Shown here: in pieces, positions 23,676 through 34,382 of the stretch | Layout: the number at the start of each line of letters is the position of its first letter | How positions within the stretch are numbered: the first letter of the stretch is position 1 | Made by a program: the position numbers and the translations under genes | Source: Pyrrhosoma nymphula | Lineage: Eukaryota; Arthropoda; Insecta; Odonata; Coenagrionidae | DNA: 64,000 nucleotides | Assembly: GCA_963573305.1 (NCBI GenBank) | Contig: OY754339.1 | Location: 74,881,376 to 74,945,375 of the forward strand | Direction of reading: 5' to 3' | Notes under the pieces: generated by a model | Database searches by the model: none | The model's input: the letters and a program-made list of their open reading frames with translations, nothing else | Told to the model about the DNA's origin: nothing

Positions 23676-25416
23676 TCCACCGGAGGCATTTGCTGTTGAA
23701 GTATATATTAAGGGATACGATACGTTTCTTTTTTTAAAGGCCACAACATGGAAGGCCCTTTATACGCGAAAAGCTAAATCGCAAGTTTCTGCGATTAAAG
23801 GAACGCCGACCAGGTTTCAGCTCTAAACTTCAGAAGAACTATTTAGCAATTACAATTACCCCACAGCATTAGCTATGCTTTTTTCAGGGAAAATCTTTTG
23901 AAAGCAGCGTGAAAAGGCAATGGAAACAGTGATCTATTATAAGCTAGTCAAATTTTCACCTCAGATAATTGCGTTCGAGGATCCTAAACGAGCTGTAGGT
24001 AATCGCTAACGATGCGATTGAATGAAAGTTATCACCAAGAAGTCTACTAGATTATAGATAAAACATCGATGAAAAATAACCCAGACGCGAAAACACAAAA
24101 ATTATCCGTAAACGGCCAAAACTTCAGCAAAACTTCAAATGATACGACAGTCGATTTAGTAAATAAATGCACTTAATGGACGAAGACGCCAAATGTGACA
24201 CATTATCATGAAAAATGAATATAAACAAGAACGGCAATATTAGGGAAACCTGGGCTAGAACATTAAAAAGGCTAATACTGTTCCTCAAACACTGCGTAGT
24301 AAAATCATGTGATTCAGGTAATGAAAACAGTTGAAGGTGATCGGGCGCACCCGAACTTCACGAGAGGGGGCTGTGACGTCTCAGGGACACGTGGGCAGCC
24401 AGCTCCTTCCGCCCACTGTTCATTGATACCTGACATGTGATGCGTAACCGGCCCACACTCACAATTAGAAGGACGAGCCCATTCAAGTTGGGCCGGCAGG
24501 GATTCTCTAAGTTCGCGCACTACGAGACACAATCGAATCGCAACCACGGAAATCCTCAGGCCCGAACAGCTTAGTCGTCTCAGCAGAGAACTTCGCACCA
24601 ATTCCTACGTATGGTCAGTTTGAGCGAGATCTCACTGAACATAAAATTCAATGATTTTGGGGTCATTATAAAGAAAAAGAAATCGTTTTAGCAATTTTAT
24701 TAAATAACCGCTTCTTATTGCACTATTTTTCGAGAATTTTGCCAAAACAAAGTTTATCTGCTTTCCATAAGAAATACGAGGGGCTGTGAGCTCCATAGGG
24801 ACATTCTTAAAAGAAAAAGAGGAAGTTCAAATACGCAGATCGCGTCAGAAAAGTAACGGTAGTTAGTTCGCATATTTTCTTAAGTATTTTTTAAAATAAA
24901 CGCAGAAATTACCTCAATATTGTTTATAAATCCCAAAAAAAACCTATACCTAGAGTTATTACAATATTTACTTCACGCTACTTACAAAGATAACATTATT
25001 GCTGAAGTACCTAGATTAGTTTCAGTGCTTATACGAGCTGCAGATATGACAGAAGGTTCATTTGGACTAGAAACTGTAAGGATGAATTCATAAAATTAGA
25101 GTGAAGGCTATTATCCGCGCCGTCATACCTGAAATCGTGTTATCATTCGTATAGGAATAGTGACACTTGGTGTCACTTGCCTGTGAGGATCATGGAGCAT
25201 AGGAGAGGCAAGTATATAAGAGGGTTGGTGGAGTAGAGGGGCCGAGTGGGCGTCTAAAGATCCCTCCGGGGGTTCTAAACGATTGATTTACCTTTGATAA
25301 CCTTTAACACTCCACTGATGAGTGCCACTAAGCTTTTCTATGCCTATACATTCGTGCGGTCATCCAAGCAATTAGAAGTGAGTGACGTAGGCTCCTTCAG
25401 GATAGACAGGAAGTAT
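23676..25416. other. No recognisable gene
   Basis: Includes a GC-richer block at 24320-24610 with a 95-codon minus frame of no known family, and a TATATAAG word at 25213-25220 without an associated gene. Confidence 0.4.
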
Positions 25417-26169
25417 TCATCTGCATAATACCTACCCTGAAAGCCACCTCAAGGGTGAGTGGCAGGGGGTGAGTTGTCACCAACAAGCATTACACTTAGA
25501 TCCTATTTAAGATGTGAGGGATACCAGTCGGTAATTCGATGGCTGTTCATTATCACCGCTTATCCTTCTGAAGCGAACTCTCTATACACGCAGGCAGGAA
25601 TTTCCTCAAAACCTAAATATTTATTTGGACTTAGCGATTTTTACAAATTTTCTATTCCGTGTTCACAAATATCAAAATGCGGCATTGTTCGCCGGCAACG
25701 ATCATTAACCGTGACGGATGTATTCTGCGATGACTTGGTGAACACACTTTGAAAGTAGTAGTTTAATAAATTATCTTTGCCAGAACTGCTTGTTAATACT
25801 TCGCCCTTTCGTTTCGCGGTGGATTTACTGTTGTGTATTTTACTATTTACTGTTGAAAAAGTATCGTTTACATCGTTCTCATTGCACGTTCTCAAATCGG
25901 TTTTTTACCCAGCATTCCGATTCCATCTTTCCGGCGGAGGTAGCCTGTTTATCAAAGCCCCGGTCTAGCAGCCTACAGGTCAATAGTTCGGATTCCATCC
26001 GCCATGAATTTTGTTGCCGTCATGATCTAACACTGAACCACAGAATAAAGATGAAATTATGTTTTGTCCATGTTATAGTCTCGAATTATTCACGGAAAAA
26101 ATGAATCCTCAACATATCCCATAAAATCAAAAGTCGGAAGCCAGCTAATAAATTCGGTTATATTCGCGG
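25417..26169 (-). pseudogene. CR1/jockey-type LINE copy with internal deletion
   Basis: On the minus strand an 84-codon frame (25895-25641) contains KDNLLNYYFQSVFTKSS, the region preceding the RT domain in non-LTR retrotransposons. It continues after stops into LSPNKYLGFEEIPACVYRE and then SNYRLVSLTS (25511-25539), the first RT blocks. The sequence then jumps directly to the family 3' tail (GTTGGTGACAACTCACCCCC, GAGGTGGCTTTCAGGGTA, ending near 25417). Polymerase motifs A to D are missing, so this copy suffered an internal deletion, while tail and RT start confirm they belong to one family. Most of it is duplicated in the next 600 bp. Confidence 0.75.
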
Positions 26170-26774
26170 CATTATATTAAAACTCTCTATACACGCAGGC
26201 AGGAATTTCCTCAAAACCTAAATATTTATTTGGACTTAGCGATTTTTACAAATTTTCTATTCCGTGTTCACAAATATCAAAATGCGGCATTGTTCGCCGG
26301 CAACGATCATTAACCGTGACGGATGTATTCTGCGATGACTTGGTGAACACACTTTGAAAGTAGTAGTTTAATAAATTATCTTTGCCAGAACTGCTTGTTA
26401 ATACTTCGCCCTTTCGTTTCGCGGTGGATTTACTGTTGTGTATTTTACTATTTACTGTTGAAAAAGTATCGTTTACATCGTTCTCATTGCACGTTCTCAA
26501 ATCGGTTTTTTACCCAGCATTCCGATTCCATCTTTCCGGCGGAGGTAGCCTGTTTATCAAAGCCCCGGTCTAGCAGCCTACAGGTCAATAGTTCGGATTC
26601 CATCCGCCATGAATTTTGTTGCCGTCATGATCTAACACTGAACCACAGAATAAAGATGAAATTATGTTTTGTCCATGTTATAGTCTCGAATTATTCACGG
26701 AAAAAATGAATCCTCAACATATCCCATAAAATCAAAAGTCGGAAGCCAGCTAATAAATTCGGTTATATTCGCGG
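25576..26774. repeat. 594-bp tandem direct duplication, apparently identical
   Basis: 25576-26169 and 26181-26774 match throughout by eye, and all open frames in them translate identically (for example 25641-25895 and 26246-26500). An 11-bp spacer (CATTATATTAA) absent from the repeat separates them. The unit begins AACTCTCTATACACGCAGG and ends AATTCGGTTATATTCGCGG. The unit joins a minus-strand LINE piece to the first ~44 bp of a plus-strand LINE piece, so the duplication followed both insertions. Confidence 0.95.
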
Positions 26775-27420
26775 ACGATCAGGCGTTCCTTAGTCGATCA
26801 CCGAAGGGATTGCAAGCTTCACTAGATACAGTAGAAATTCAGTGCGGAAAATACGGAATGAAGATAAATCATGGGAAAACAAAATTAATGAGATTCTCCA
26901 GGACTAAGAAAGCGAGGCTGATCATAATACTAGGAGTGCACAAACTGGAACAATATAATTACTGGAGTAGTACGTTAGAATAAAATCGGTACAGTAGCAA
27001 ATATATTATGTGAAGAGTAGCCCAAGCAAAGGAAGCGTTCAATAATAGAAGGGAACTTATGGCGGGGACCTTAAGTAAGAATGTTAAAAATAATTGGTGA
27101 AGAGTTTGTAATGGAGTACGGCGTTGTATGGGGCAGAAACGTGGACTCAGAGAAAAAAACGAAAAAAGGCGTTCAAGATGTGGGTTCGGAGGAGGACGGG
27201 GAAGGTGCGGTGGACAAAAAGAAATACAAACGAGGAAGTGCATGGAGTGATTGGTGAGGACAGAAATTTTCTGAATGAGAGTAGGATGAGGGACGAAAGG
27301 TTGCTTAAGACCACGATAGAGGGAGGGATGTTAGGCAAACGGGGCAAAAGTAGAATAGATTTTATTGAGAGGATGAAGAAGGGTAGGACGCATGCTGAGA
27401 CGAAGGAAGAAACGGTATAG
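26731..27420 (+). pseudogene. LINE RT fragment, same family as the 48.3-kb element
   Basis: Reading from 26731 in the frame of the catalytic box gives KVGSQLINSVIFADDQAFL, KGLQASLDTVEIQCGKYGMK and INHGKTKLMRFSRTKKA, which parallel the RT palm (FADD box) and following region of the 48289-49683 element. After frameshifts and stops the C-terminal part reappears in frame 27124-27420: MYGAETWTQRKK, MWVRRRTGKVRWTKRNTNEE and a basic tail. The 5' half of RT, including motif A, is missing. This copy is much more decayed than the 48-kb one. Confidence 0.8.
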
Positions 27421-27766
27421 TTAGATTGGGCCCTGCCAATGTCAACATCAACATGATTTTTACTGACTTCCATTTGGCTATACCTTTGGCTGGTAGATTA
27501 CATAAATGAATGGCTGAAGACTCATCCGTTCGGAAGTCATATTCTCTAATTCTTCGCTCATGTTCCAATCGAAGGAGTCGGGTAGAGATTGTGCCTGGAG
27601 GAATAAGAATGTGAAACTACGCACAATATTTCTACAGTCGGCAAAGTCTTGGATATTTGCTAACGAGAGCATGAAGATTTAAAAAAAAATGAAGAAATGA
27701 TACTTCTTAGGCACAGCCAATCTTATTCTTTCAGGTAATTCCTGATAACATGTTGATGTAAAATGT
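27421..27766. other. Unassigned sequence
   Basis: No motif or repeat identified between the LINE fragment and the tandem repeat that follows. Confidence 0.35.
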
Positions 27767-27882
27767 ATTATACCAATACATGTCAAATTTTATACAGCGA
27801 TGAATACATTTTTGACCATTAAAACGTAACGAGCTAAACTTTCTAATGAAAAAACTATGATTCCACACTATATTAGAAACAG

Positions 27883-27921
27883 CACGACCTAGGTTTCAGC
27901 ATTTCATGCCATCATCAGGTG
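27883..27921 (-). ncRNA. Hammerhead-like motif, tandem unit 1
   Basis: Minus strand: CAC (stem I), CTGATGA, one extra T, GGCAT-GAA-ATGCT (stem II, 5 bp with one wobble pair), GAA, palindrome ACCTAGGT (stem III), C, then GTG pairing with the initial CAC. All conserved core positions of a type I hammerhead are present, and the expected cleavage triplet is GTC. The palindromic stem III recalls the short-stem hammerheads of schistosome and newt satellites, thought to act as dimers. The single-base insertion between CTGATGA and stem II is the weak point. Confidence 0.5.
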
Positions 27922-28060
27922 ATGCCATCACCATTATACCAATACATGTAAAATTTTATACAGCAATGAATACATTTTTGACCATTAAAACTTAACAAGC
28001 TAAACTTTCTAATCAAAAAAACAAGCACTTGGTTATGATTCCACACTATATTAGAAACAA

Positions 28061-28099
28061 CACGACCTAGGTTTCAGCATTTCATGCCATCATCAGGTG
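28061..28099 (-). ncRNA. Hammerhead-like motif, tandem unit 2
   Basis: Identical in sequence to the motif at 27883-27921, 178 bp further on in the second tandem unit. A transcript of the pair cut at both GTC triplets would release a unit of about 178 nt. Identity over the core could reflect recent duplication rather than selection. Confidence 0.5.
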
Positions 28100-28379
28100 A
28101 TGCCATCATCACCTGATGGTTTTTTTCATTAATAATGAAGGAGTTCCACCTAGTAACGCCAGAGACAGTGTCACATATTGAGCTAAAATTACGTTTCATA
28201 GATCATCAAAAAGAGAAAAAAACCGTAATTGTTATGAATTGTCATAAATTACTTTACTTCTAGAAGCACCAATTAGTGCACTAATCGGCAGACGAATAGA
28301 CAAGGAAACGGTGACGGAAATGGTAAGAAAGCCCCGAGTCTCCCGCCACGGCACTGAGCGTTTCCATGGCGAAGAAGTA

Positions 28380-29250
28380 GCCCTGCGCGAACCCCCCCCC
28401 CCCCCCCCCTAACCGCCACCCCCGGGATATGGAAGAGGGGAGGGAGAGAGATGTCTGCGGAGGGGGTTATGGCGAGGGGGTAGGGAGGGGAAGACTTGAG
28501 GGTGGGGAGGGGAGGACTTGAGGGTGGGGGGGAGATAGGTTTTGGCGTTGGACGCCCGAGATAAGACGGCTGCTCCGATAAAGAGCGCAAGATAAATGAG
28601 AGGGGAGGAGGGGAGAGAGGAGGGTATAGGAAGGGGGCTAGGAGGGGGTGGGGAGGGTGGGAGAGAGAAAGAGAGAGGGAGAGAGAACTGGGTGCGACCG
28701 TTGTGGGAAGGGATATATCGGTCTGAAAAGAAGGGGGGTTTTTCAACCCAACTCAAAGGAGGGAGGGCTGGTGTGGGAGATGGGAGGAGGGAGGGTGCTG
28801 TAGAACACCAGGGGGGAGGGCGGGGTGGGGAGAGGGGAAAAATAGGCGACTTGAGTTAGTGGGAGAGCGGGGTTGGTGTGTGAAGGGGAGATATGGCAGG
28901 GGGGAGTGGGAGAGGGGCGACGAGACTTGCGAAGAAGTTAAAAGAAAGACGTAAAGGAGAGATTAGAGCGGAGAAAAATGTATAAAAGATTTCGCAGGCG
29001 ATGAACGCGTCTCGGGAGAAGATGTGAGGGGGGGGAGGGTGGGTGGCAGACCAGGGCGGAGAAGAAGGTAGAGGAAGAAAAAAAAGAGTATGGACGGTTT
29101 TTCTATCTTTCTTTCATTCGCGGGTCGGCTTTTAAAAATAAGAACGAAGAAGACGTCAGGAGGACGAAAAAAATAAGATGAGAGAGAAAGGGATATCAAA
29201 AGGAAAAGCGGAGAAGTCTGGAGGACGGGAGTTAAAATCATAAAACTGCG
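28380..29250. other. Poly-C run and long purine-rich tract
   Basis: An 18-C homopolymer lies at about 28392-28409 and is followed by some 800 bp in which the plus strand is overwhelmingly G and A (GGGAGG, GAGAGA words). The minus-strand frames of 115 and 157 codons here are proline/serine/leucine-rich and follow from this composition. Long polypurine tracts can adopt triplex or G-quadruplex structures. No gene is called. Confidence 0.7.
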
Positions 29251-31635
29251 TCATTAAAATAAACTGTAAATGGATGAAGTCACCGGACTGTGACGGCAGA
29301 AAGAGAATTGCGGATTGGAAAAAAGCATCAACAGCATTCGAAAAGAAAAGGGTTATTTATCTTGCTGTCATATTGACATTACAAATCAATATTATTTTAA
29401 AACGGCGGAAATTAACCGTAATTAGGTGTGGGAATTCAGTGCTTGAGTAATTTCGCGAGCAGCAACTGATTTGCCAATGTTTAGTATGCGAAGGTCGTAA
29501 CAGCCTGATAAAATCGGCATTGGCGAACTAGCTCAGTAATGACTAAGCGAAAAACTTATGCTAATCTCACAAGCAAAAACTTAGAAATGAAGGAAATGCT
29601 AATTTAATATAACTCGTTTTAATTATAATTATTAATCTAATTAATTATTTATTGATTAATATCTCACCAAAGACTGAACCTTCCACCAATAAATATTAAT
29701 TCTCGACTTACTTCGTATTTGGACATAGTTTTCTACGGCATGGTGCTTGCAGATAAAATCAACTTCAACGTAACAATTAGAAATGGTATTTAAAAATATC
29801 ATGCAATAACTTCCATCCTGTTCTGCAAAGGACATAAAGGCTCAAATAGGAAATAAATGGAAAACCCATCTCTTTTAATGCATCATAATACCAGAGTTGA
29901 GGAGAATTACTTAAAATAAACATCCCGACTTCCTTAACAATATCTACTATTACCTCTGTAGAACTGCAATAAAGTAGGTACTGCCATGTCAAAATGTAGG
30001 AGTTAACAGCATTAAAAAGACAAGTTTAAATCAAGTGAGAGTAAAATCAACGCAAATATTAGTTGTAACGAAAGAATATAAAGCCTTCAAACCTATATAT
30101 ATCATCATTAAACGGTGTGTATATCCAGAATTACTGGGCGGAAGTATGATAATGATATTTTTCAAAGGTTCCGGGATGTCCGCAAAAGTATTTTTTTCTA
30201 TATGAGAAAGTGACACGAAGAGAATTTCGTTCAGTCCTTATTTCCATCATCCCAGGGTAGAGGTGAAAATTTCCCAAAAACATACCTTTTTCTGCCTGCT
30301 TCAAAGGAAACCCCCCCGAAAGCAGATTCAAAATTGCACCGAAGGCAGATAACGCGGCTATCAATATTGAGCGACTTAGGCCTTATCGTATCGAAATCTC
30401 AGATCCCAATTAAATGATCGAGAAAAATAAATATCACCTTCACATCAAGATTAAACCACGCCGAATCACATTTCGACCACGGAACGGTCACGTGAGAACA
30501 AAAGAACGAGGCAGAGAGGGCGTTAGAGTGGATGTCCTCCCTGTGTTTCTCGGTGGCAAACATTATCCATTACGAATACATTCACGAGAAGAGAGGAAAT
30601 TATATTGTTTCCACTTATTCTGATAAAATTTTGTGATGAAAAATGGATAGTCAAAATCCAATATGACCTCAATGAGCGATAAAAAAATACCATTACTGTA
30701 AGAGAATCGCTCAGATAAATTGTATTTACCCACAAAATAATACTTGAGTTTATAATATCATAATGACCTCACTGATCTTCTTAGAGATATGGACCTTTTC
30801 TCAAGCGTAAATACGCAAGGGAGAAAACCGGAGAAATAATTAATGAAGGCGTAGCCATGGCCTCCATCGCCTTGGAGGAACGATGAAGGGCAAATGTGCC
30901 ATCCTCTTGGAACAATTCACGTCAATATTTCCCTGCAATGTCTCTCGACCCTGAGGGCTAAATCTGACACTACCCCAGCGAAACATATACTTTGCAAGAG
31001 TGATCTTATTCAAATGGATATTTTATAGACATATAATTGCATTCGTGCCACTTCACCGGTGACCGCAGAAGAAACAATACTTAACAAACTGCTTTTAAAA
31101 ACACTGAAATGAAACAGCGACTCAGTGGAATTTATAGGCCTATATTTCATTTATTTGGTCAACAATTACAACAATGACTAACCGGCTACCAAATATTTCT
31201 TGATTTTTAATTATGCAAGCATTTCTTGATTTTTAATTATAAAGGGTAATTTAAGCTGTATAAATCATGATTATTTTCGTCTTACACTCGGCACGGGTAT
31301 AAACCCTTATGAAACTGACAGTCAATGAACATAAATTCACATCGTCCAACCTCAATAGAATACCTCTTAGCATATGCACAACAGTCCAAAAATAAGCCAC
31401 CGCAATTGATGGGTGATGAATGAAAGGTAAGTATCAACTGTTTATATACACAGCTCAACTCATTGCTCCAGATAATGAGTACTCGACTAGTGTTTAGTAT
31501 ATAAACAGTGACAGCAGCTAAAAGAAGGTATATTGCTTCTTGTCCACCATAAATGTTAAATTCAGATATCATTCATGTAATGCAAATGAGAATAGCACTA
31601 ATTGTCAGCAACGAATAAAAACAACATTTAATCTA
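29251..31635. other. No recognisable gene; one 20-bp direct repeat
   Basis: AT-rich. A perfect 20-bp direct repeat (ATTTCTTGATTTTTAATTAT) lies at 31195-31214 and 31221-31240, separated by GCAAGC. Nothing else assignable. Confidence 0.45.
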
Positions 31636-31639
31636 CGTG

Positions 31640-31705
31640 TTACTCTGCAAGCCACGCTAAGGGTGTTGCAGCAGAGGGCGAGCAGTTCTATCACATGCAA
31701 AGCAC
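31640..31705 (-). repeat. LINE 3' tail fragment
   Basis: The reverse complement carries TGTGATAGAACTGCTCGCCC, CTGCAACACCC and GCGTGGCTTGCAGAGTAACA then CGTAGAT, matching the CR1/jockey-type tail seen at 8.6 and 14.4 kb with about 25% divergence. Only the tail remains. Confidence 0.55.
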
Positions 31706-32639
31706 ACCAGGAATGCAGAGCTACACAGTTCAACATATTAAAACATTAAATAAACATATTAAAACATTGGTCCACGGTCATTTCCATTATATCTCCTCAC
31801 ATCAAGGAAAAACAACATGTCTACCACATGCAAACTCAACAATACAAAGATACACCAATGCAACAGGTGGGTAATGAATCAACGGTATGCAATGCTACAT
31901 TGGTTAATATAATTGATCAGGTGATGACCACTTCACGGACCTCATTTTTTATCAGTTACAACCAGGGCCAACTGGCCATTAAATGCCTTCAATCGACGGG
32001 GTAAGACGAAGTTGTGACGTTATTCGTGGACTAATGCGAACGAAAAGAATAGTTAGAAGAGAATTTGTACATTCAAAATTTCTGCCTTAAATGAACAAAT
32101 CTGTCAAAACACTCATTCCAGAAATTCTAATTCGCAGGAAATAAATAAAAGTCCGCATTGCTACATTCTTTGATGTAGCAGTACAAGCAATGACCACCGC
32201 CCAGATCTTTCGTATCTCGCCGCGACAACAGTGAACTGAGCAATAAACGCCTTCTCTCCGCGCCGAGAACGACGAATGTCGACTTGATTCATGGCCCAAT
32301 GCAAACGAGCAGAACATTCAGACGTCGATACGCGTATATCAAGTTCGGCCATTCACTCATAGCATCCTGTAGTAATGTAGTTACTTTCAAAAAAACAATT
32401 CGAGAGCGCCAGAGTTAGAGGCAACCTGTTCGAGAGATAAATTCATTTCTAGCGGACGATCGAGAGAACCGCAATAAAAAAAAAGAATCGGAACACATCG
32501 AGAAACCAGATTGTCCGAGCGACGCGACCATCGACGAAGCGAAACGACTGTTGACCGACGGAATCAATTTGGGACGAGTGAGAAAAGTAATGACGGACAC
32601 GGATAACGACGGTTTCAGGTCAATCAAAGCAGGTGTCAA
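31706..32639. other. Unassigned sequence
   Basis: Contains a short tandem word (AACATATTAAAACATT) twice at about 31731-31767. A plus reading through about 32460-32640 (…TIDEAKRLLTDGINLGRV…) is open and not low-complexity, but I know no family for it and it ends at the edge of a LINE tail. Confidence 0.35.
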
Positions 32640-33065
32640 TGCGAGCATATTCATCGACATCCACAAAGAACCCCCTGAGGGTTGGGGGGGGGGGGGTCGG
32701 TGGCAAAGGGGTGAGCTGTCCCCTAAACATGCACGACACATGTATTTAGTACGATAATCTAACGAACTACGAGTGTTAACGGTCATACGAACATTCTATC
32801 ACAGAGAAAGTACCTACAGCAATAATGGGAGACGTGTTATTACTGGGCCAGCACACTCATTTAACACAAAAATTTTATTCAATAACTAAACAAATCTACC
32901 ATTCAAACAATTTAATTACGAAGCCTCAAAGGTAGCATTTAATTCTGCCTTTTAGGCTTAATAATTAGGGGAAAATGCGAAATTTTAAGCCTGTCCGTTC
33001 TGCGTTATATTTCCCTAATTTTGAGCTCGTGATCTAATCATCCGTAGTGTGTCGGAGTACGCATA
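32640..33065 (-). pseudogene. Diverged CR1/jockey-type LINE 3' end
   Basis: On the minus strand, CACACTACGGATGATTAGAT, CGCAGAACGGACAGGCTTAA and TTTCGCATTTTCCCC (32970-33055) parallel the last polymerase codons of the 7.8- and 13.9-kb copies. The tail at 32640-32735 (GACAGCTCACCCCTTTGCCA, a 13-base homopolymer of C on this strand, GTTCTTTGTGGATGTCGATG) parallels the family 3' end. The homopolymer replaces the ACACCC part, so it probably grew by slippage. Highly diverged. Confidence 0.6.
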
Positions 33066-34189
33066 ACGTTCTTGACGTCCTTAGAGGATAAACCAGCTCA
33101 AAACTTACCTAAAAGATTCCGGGTCAGCTTTTGTAATCTCTTATGAAATATCTTCTCAGTAAGAAATCTAAAATGGATTCGTTCTCGCACATCAAAAACG
33201 CTCACTAAAAACAACCGAAACTTAGATGTAATATTCAAAGCCCTCACTCTATGATAATTTCACGTTAATTTGAAAGTTACTTCATCAAACAGTTTAAATT
33301 ATCAATCTTTATATATAATTTGCAAAATGCCCGTCCGTCTCCAGAGGCAAGATCCAGAGGCAAGTATGCAGTACGCCGTGTTGGATTTCAACGGGCTATG
33401 AAGTCCCCGAAAATTTTCTATCGCAAATTTCGCAGTTTCGAACCAGGGTAACTAAAATAATTTTTCCATACTGTTACACTGGATTTTCTATTTCACCGAG
33501 TGTAATTCTTCCTTCTTTCATTCATTAAAATACTTAACTTTGAGCCGCGTCATTTCGTTCTTGCCCACATAAAAATCTATAATGCATAACAACTTAGCAA
33601 ATTTTTGTACGTTATTCGGTCGAGTACGTATTTTATAAATACGCAAAATATTTCTACAATTATCGGATATTTTTTAGTAATTCCTCCAGTTCAATCACCG
33701 TAAATTGAATAAAATAAGAGGGATTATTGACATTATTATTCTTTTGTAGTATTATGTGATGCAGTTATCAGAATTATGTTAACAGGAACATCGTTAACAC
33801 AATTATCGATATCGATAACAATTTAAAGTCACTGGGATGGTTGCTTAAATTGTATGCGATAAAAAAGAAATATAGTTTTTGAAAAAACTTTGCAAATACG
33901 TTAGATTATAGTATTAAAAAAGGTAATTTTCTATTATTTAATTTTTTATATATTTTTCTAAATATTTCCCACGGTAAATGTTTATATAATTATTTATATG
34001 TTTAGTTTACGGATGCTACGATCAAAAGCAGTTTCAAATTATTCTGAGTCAGTTCATGGAAATATAAAATATGCATTTAATATTGTTAAATGAGTGCAAT
34101 TAAGAATCAGAGATATGTAAATTGCTGATAGTAAATGAACTGTTTATAGAATGGTTGAATATAAATAATTATCGTTAGGCATTTTTCAA
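33066..34189. other. AT-rich, no gene
   Basis: A small imperfect tandem word (CAGAGGCAAGATC/CAGAGGCAAGTAT) lies near 33340-33365. Nothing else recognised. Confidence 0.4.
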
Positions 34190-34382
34190 CCGTCCCTTGG
34201 AACGGTTATAGCATTGCATGTTTTCTACATAAGTCTTAAGTCTCTGTCCATTTGTGTAGTTACAAAATACATATATAATAACGGTCCCTCTCCATTGTTA
34301 GTATATCTGTATACTTGGTGACTACTCACCCCCTGCCACACACCCCTTAGGTGGCTTGCAGAGTATTTTGTAGATGAAGTAT
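34190..34382 (+). repeat. CR1/jockey-type LINE 3' UTR fragment
   Basis: AACGGTCCCTCTCCATTGTT, TTGGTGACTACTCACCCCCT and GGTGGCTTGCAGAGTATTTT followed by GTAGATGAAG match the 3' UTR of the 13.9-kb copy in order. No polymerase codons remain. Confidence 0.7.

Larger units (their letters stand above)
27767..28105. repeat. Tandem pair of ~170-bp units with Penelope-like ends
   Basis: Unit 1 (27767-27932) and unit 2 (27933 to about 28105) align over their length with a few substitutions and about 12 extra bases in unit 2 (ACAAGCACTTGG). Both start ATTATACCAATACATGT and end GCCATCATCAGGTGATG. Unit 2 is followed by an inverted word (CATCACCTGATGG), which closes a hairpin. On the minus strand each unit reads as a terminal module (CTGATGA ... 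GAAACC) followed by AATATAGTGTGGAATCAT, similar to the tail of the Penelope-like element. Confidence 0.85.

Noticed and set aside
25213..25220. TATATAAG followed by a G-rich leader, resembling an insect core promoter
   Set aside because: No ORF or splice structure downstream before the LINE tail; TATA words are expected by chance in AT-rich DNA.
25317..25335. CTGATGAGTGCCACTAAGC, a start like a hammerhead core
   Set aside because: No GAAA follows a closing stem; a chance CTGATGA.
32460..32640. Open plus reading that looks protein-like (acidic and basic residues mixed)
   Set aside because: No recognisable domain, and it runs into a LINE tail and a G homopolymer; a possible exon ending at GCAG/GTGTCA cannot be supported without transcripts.
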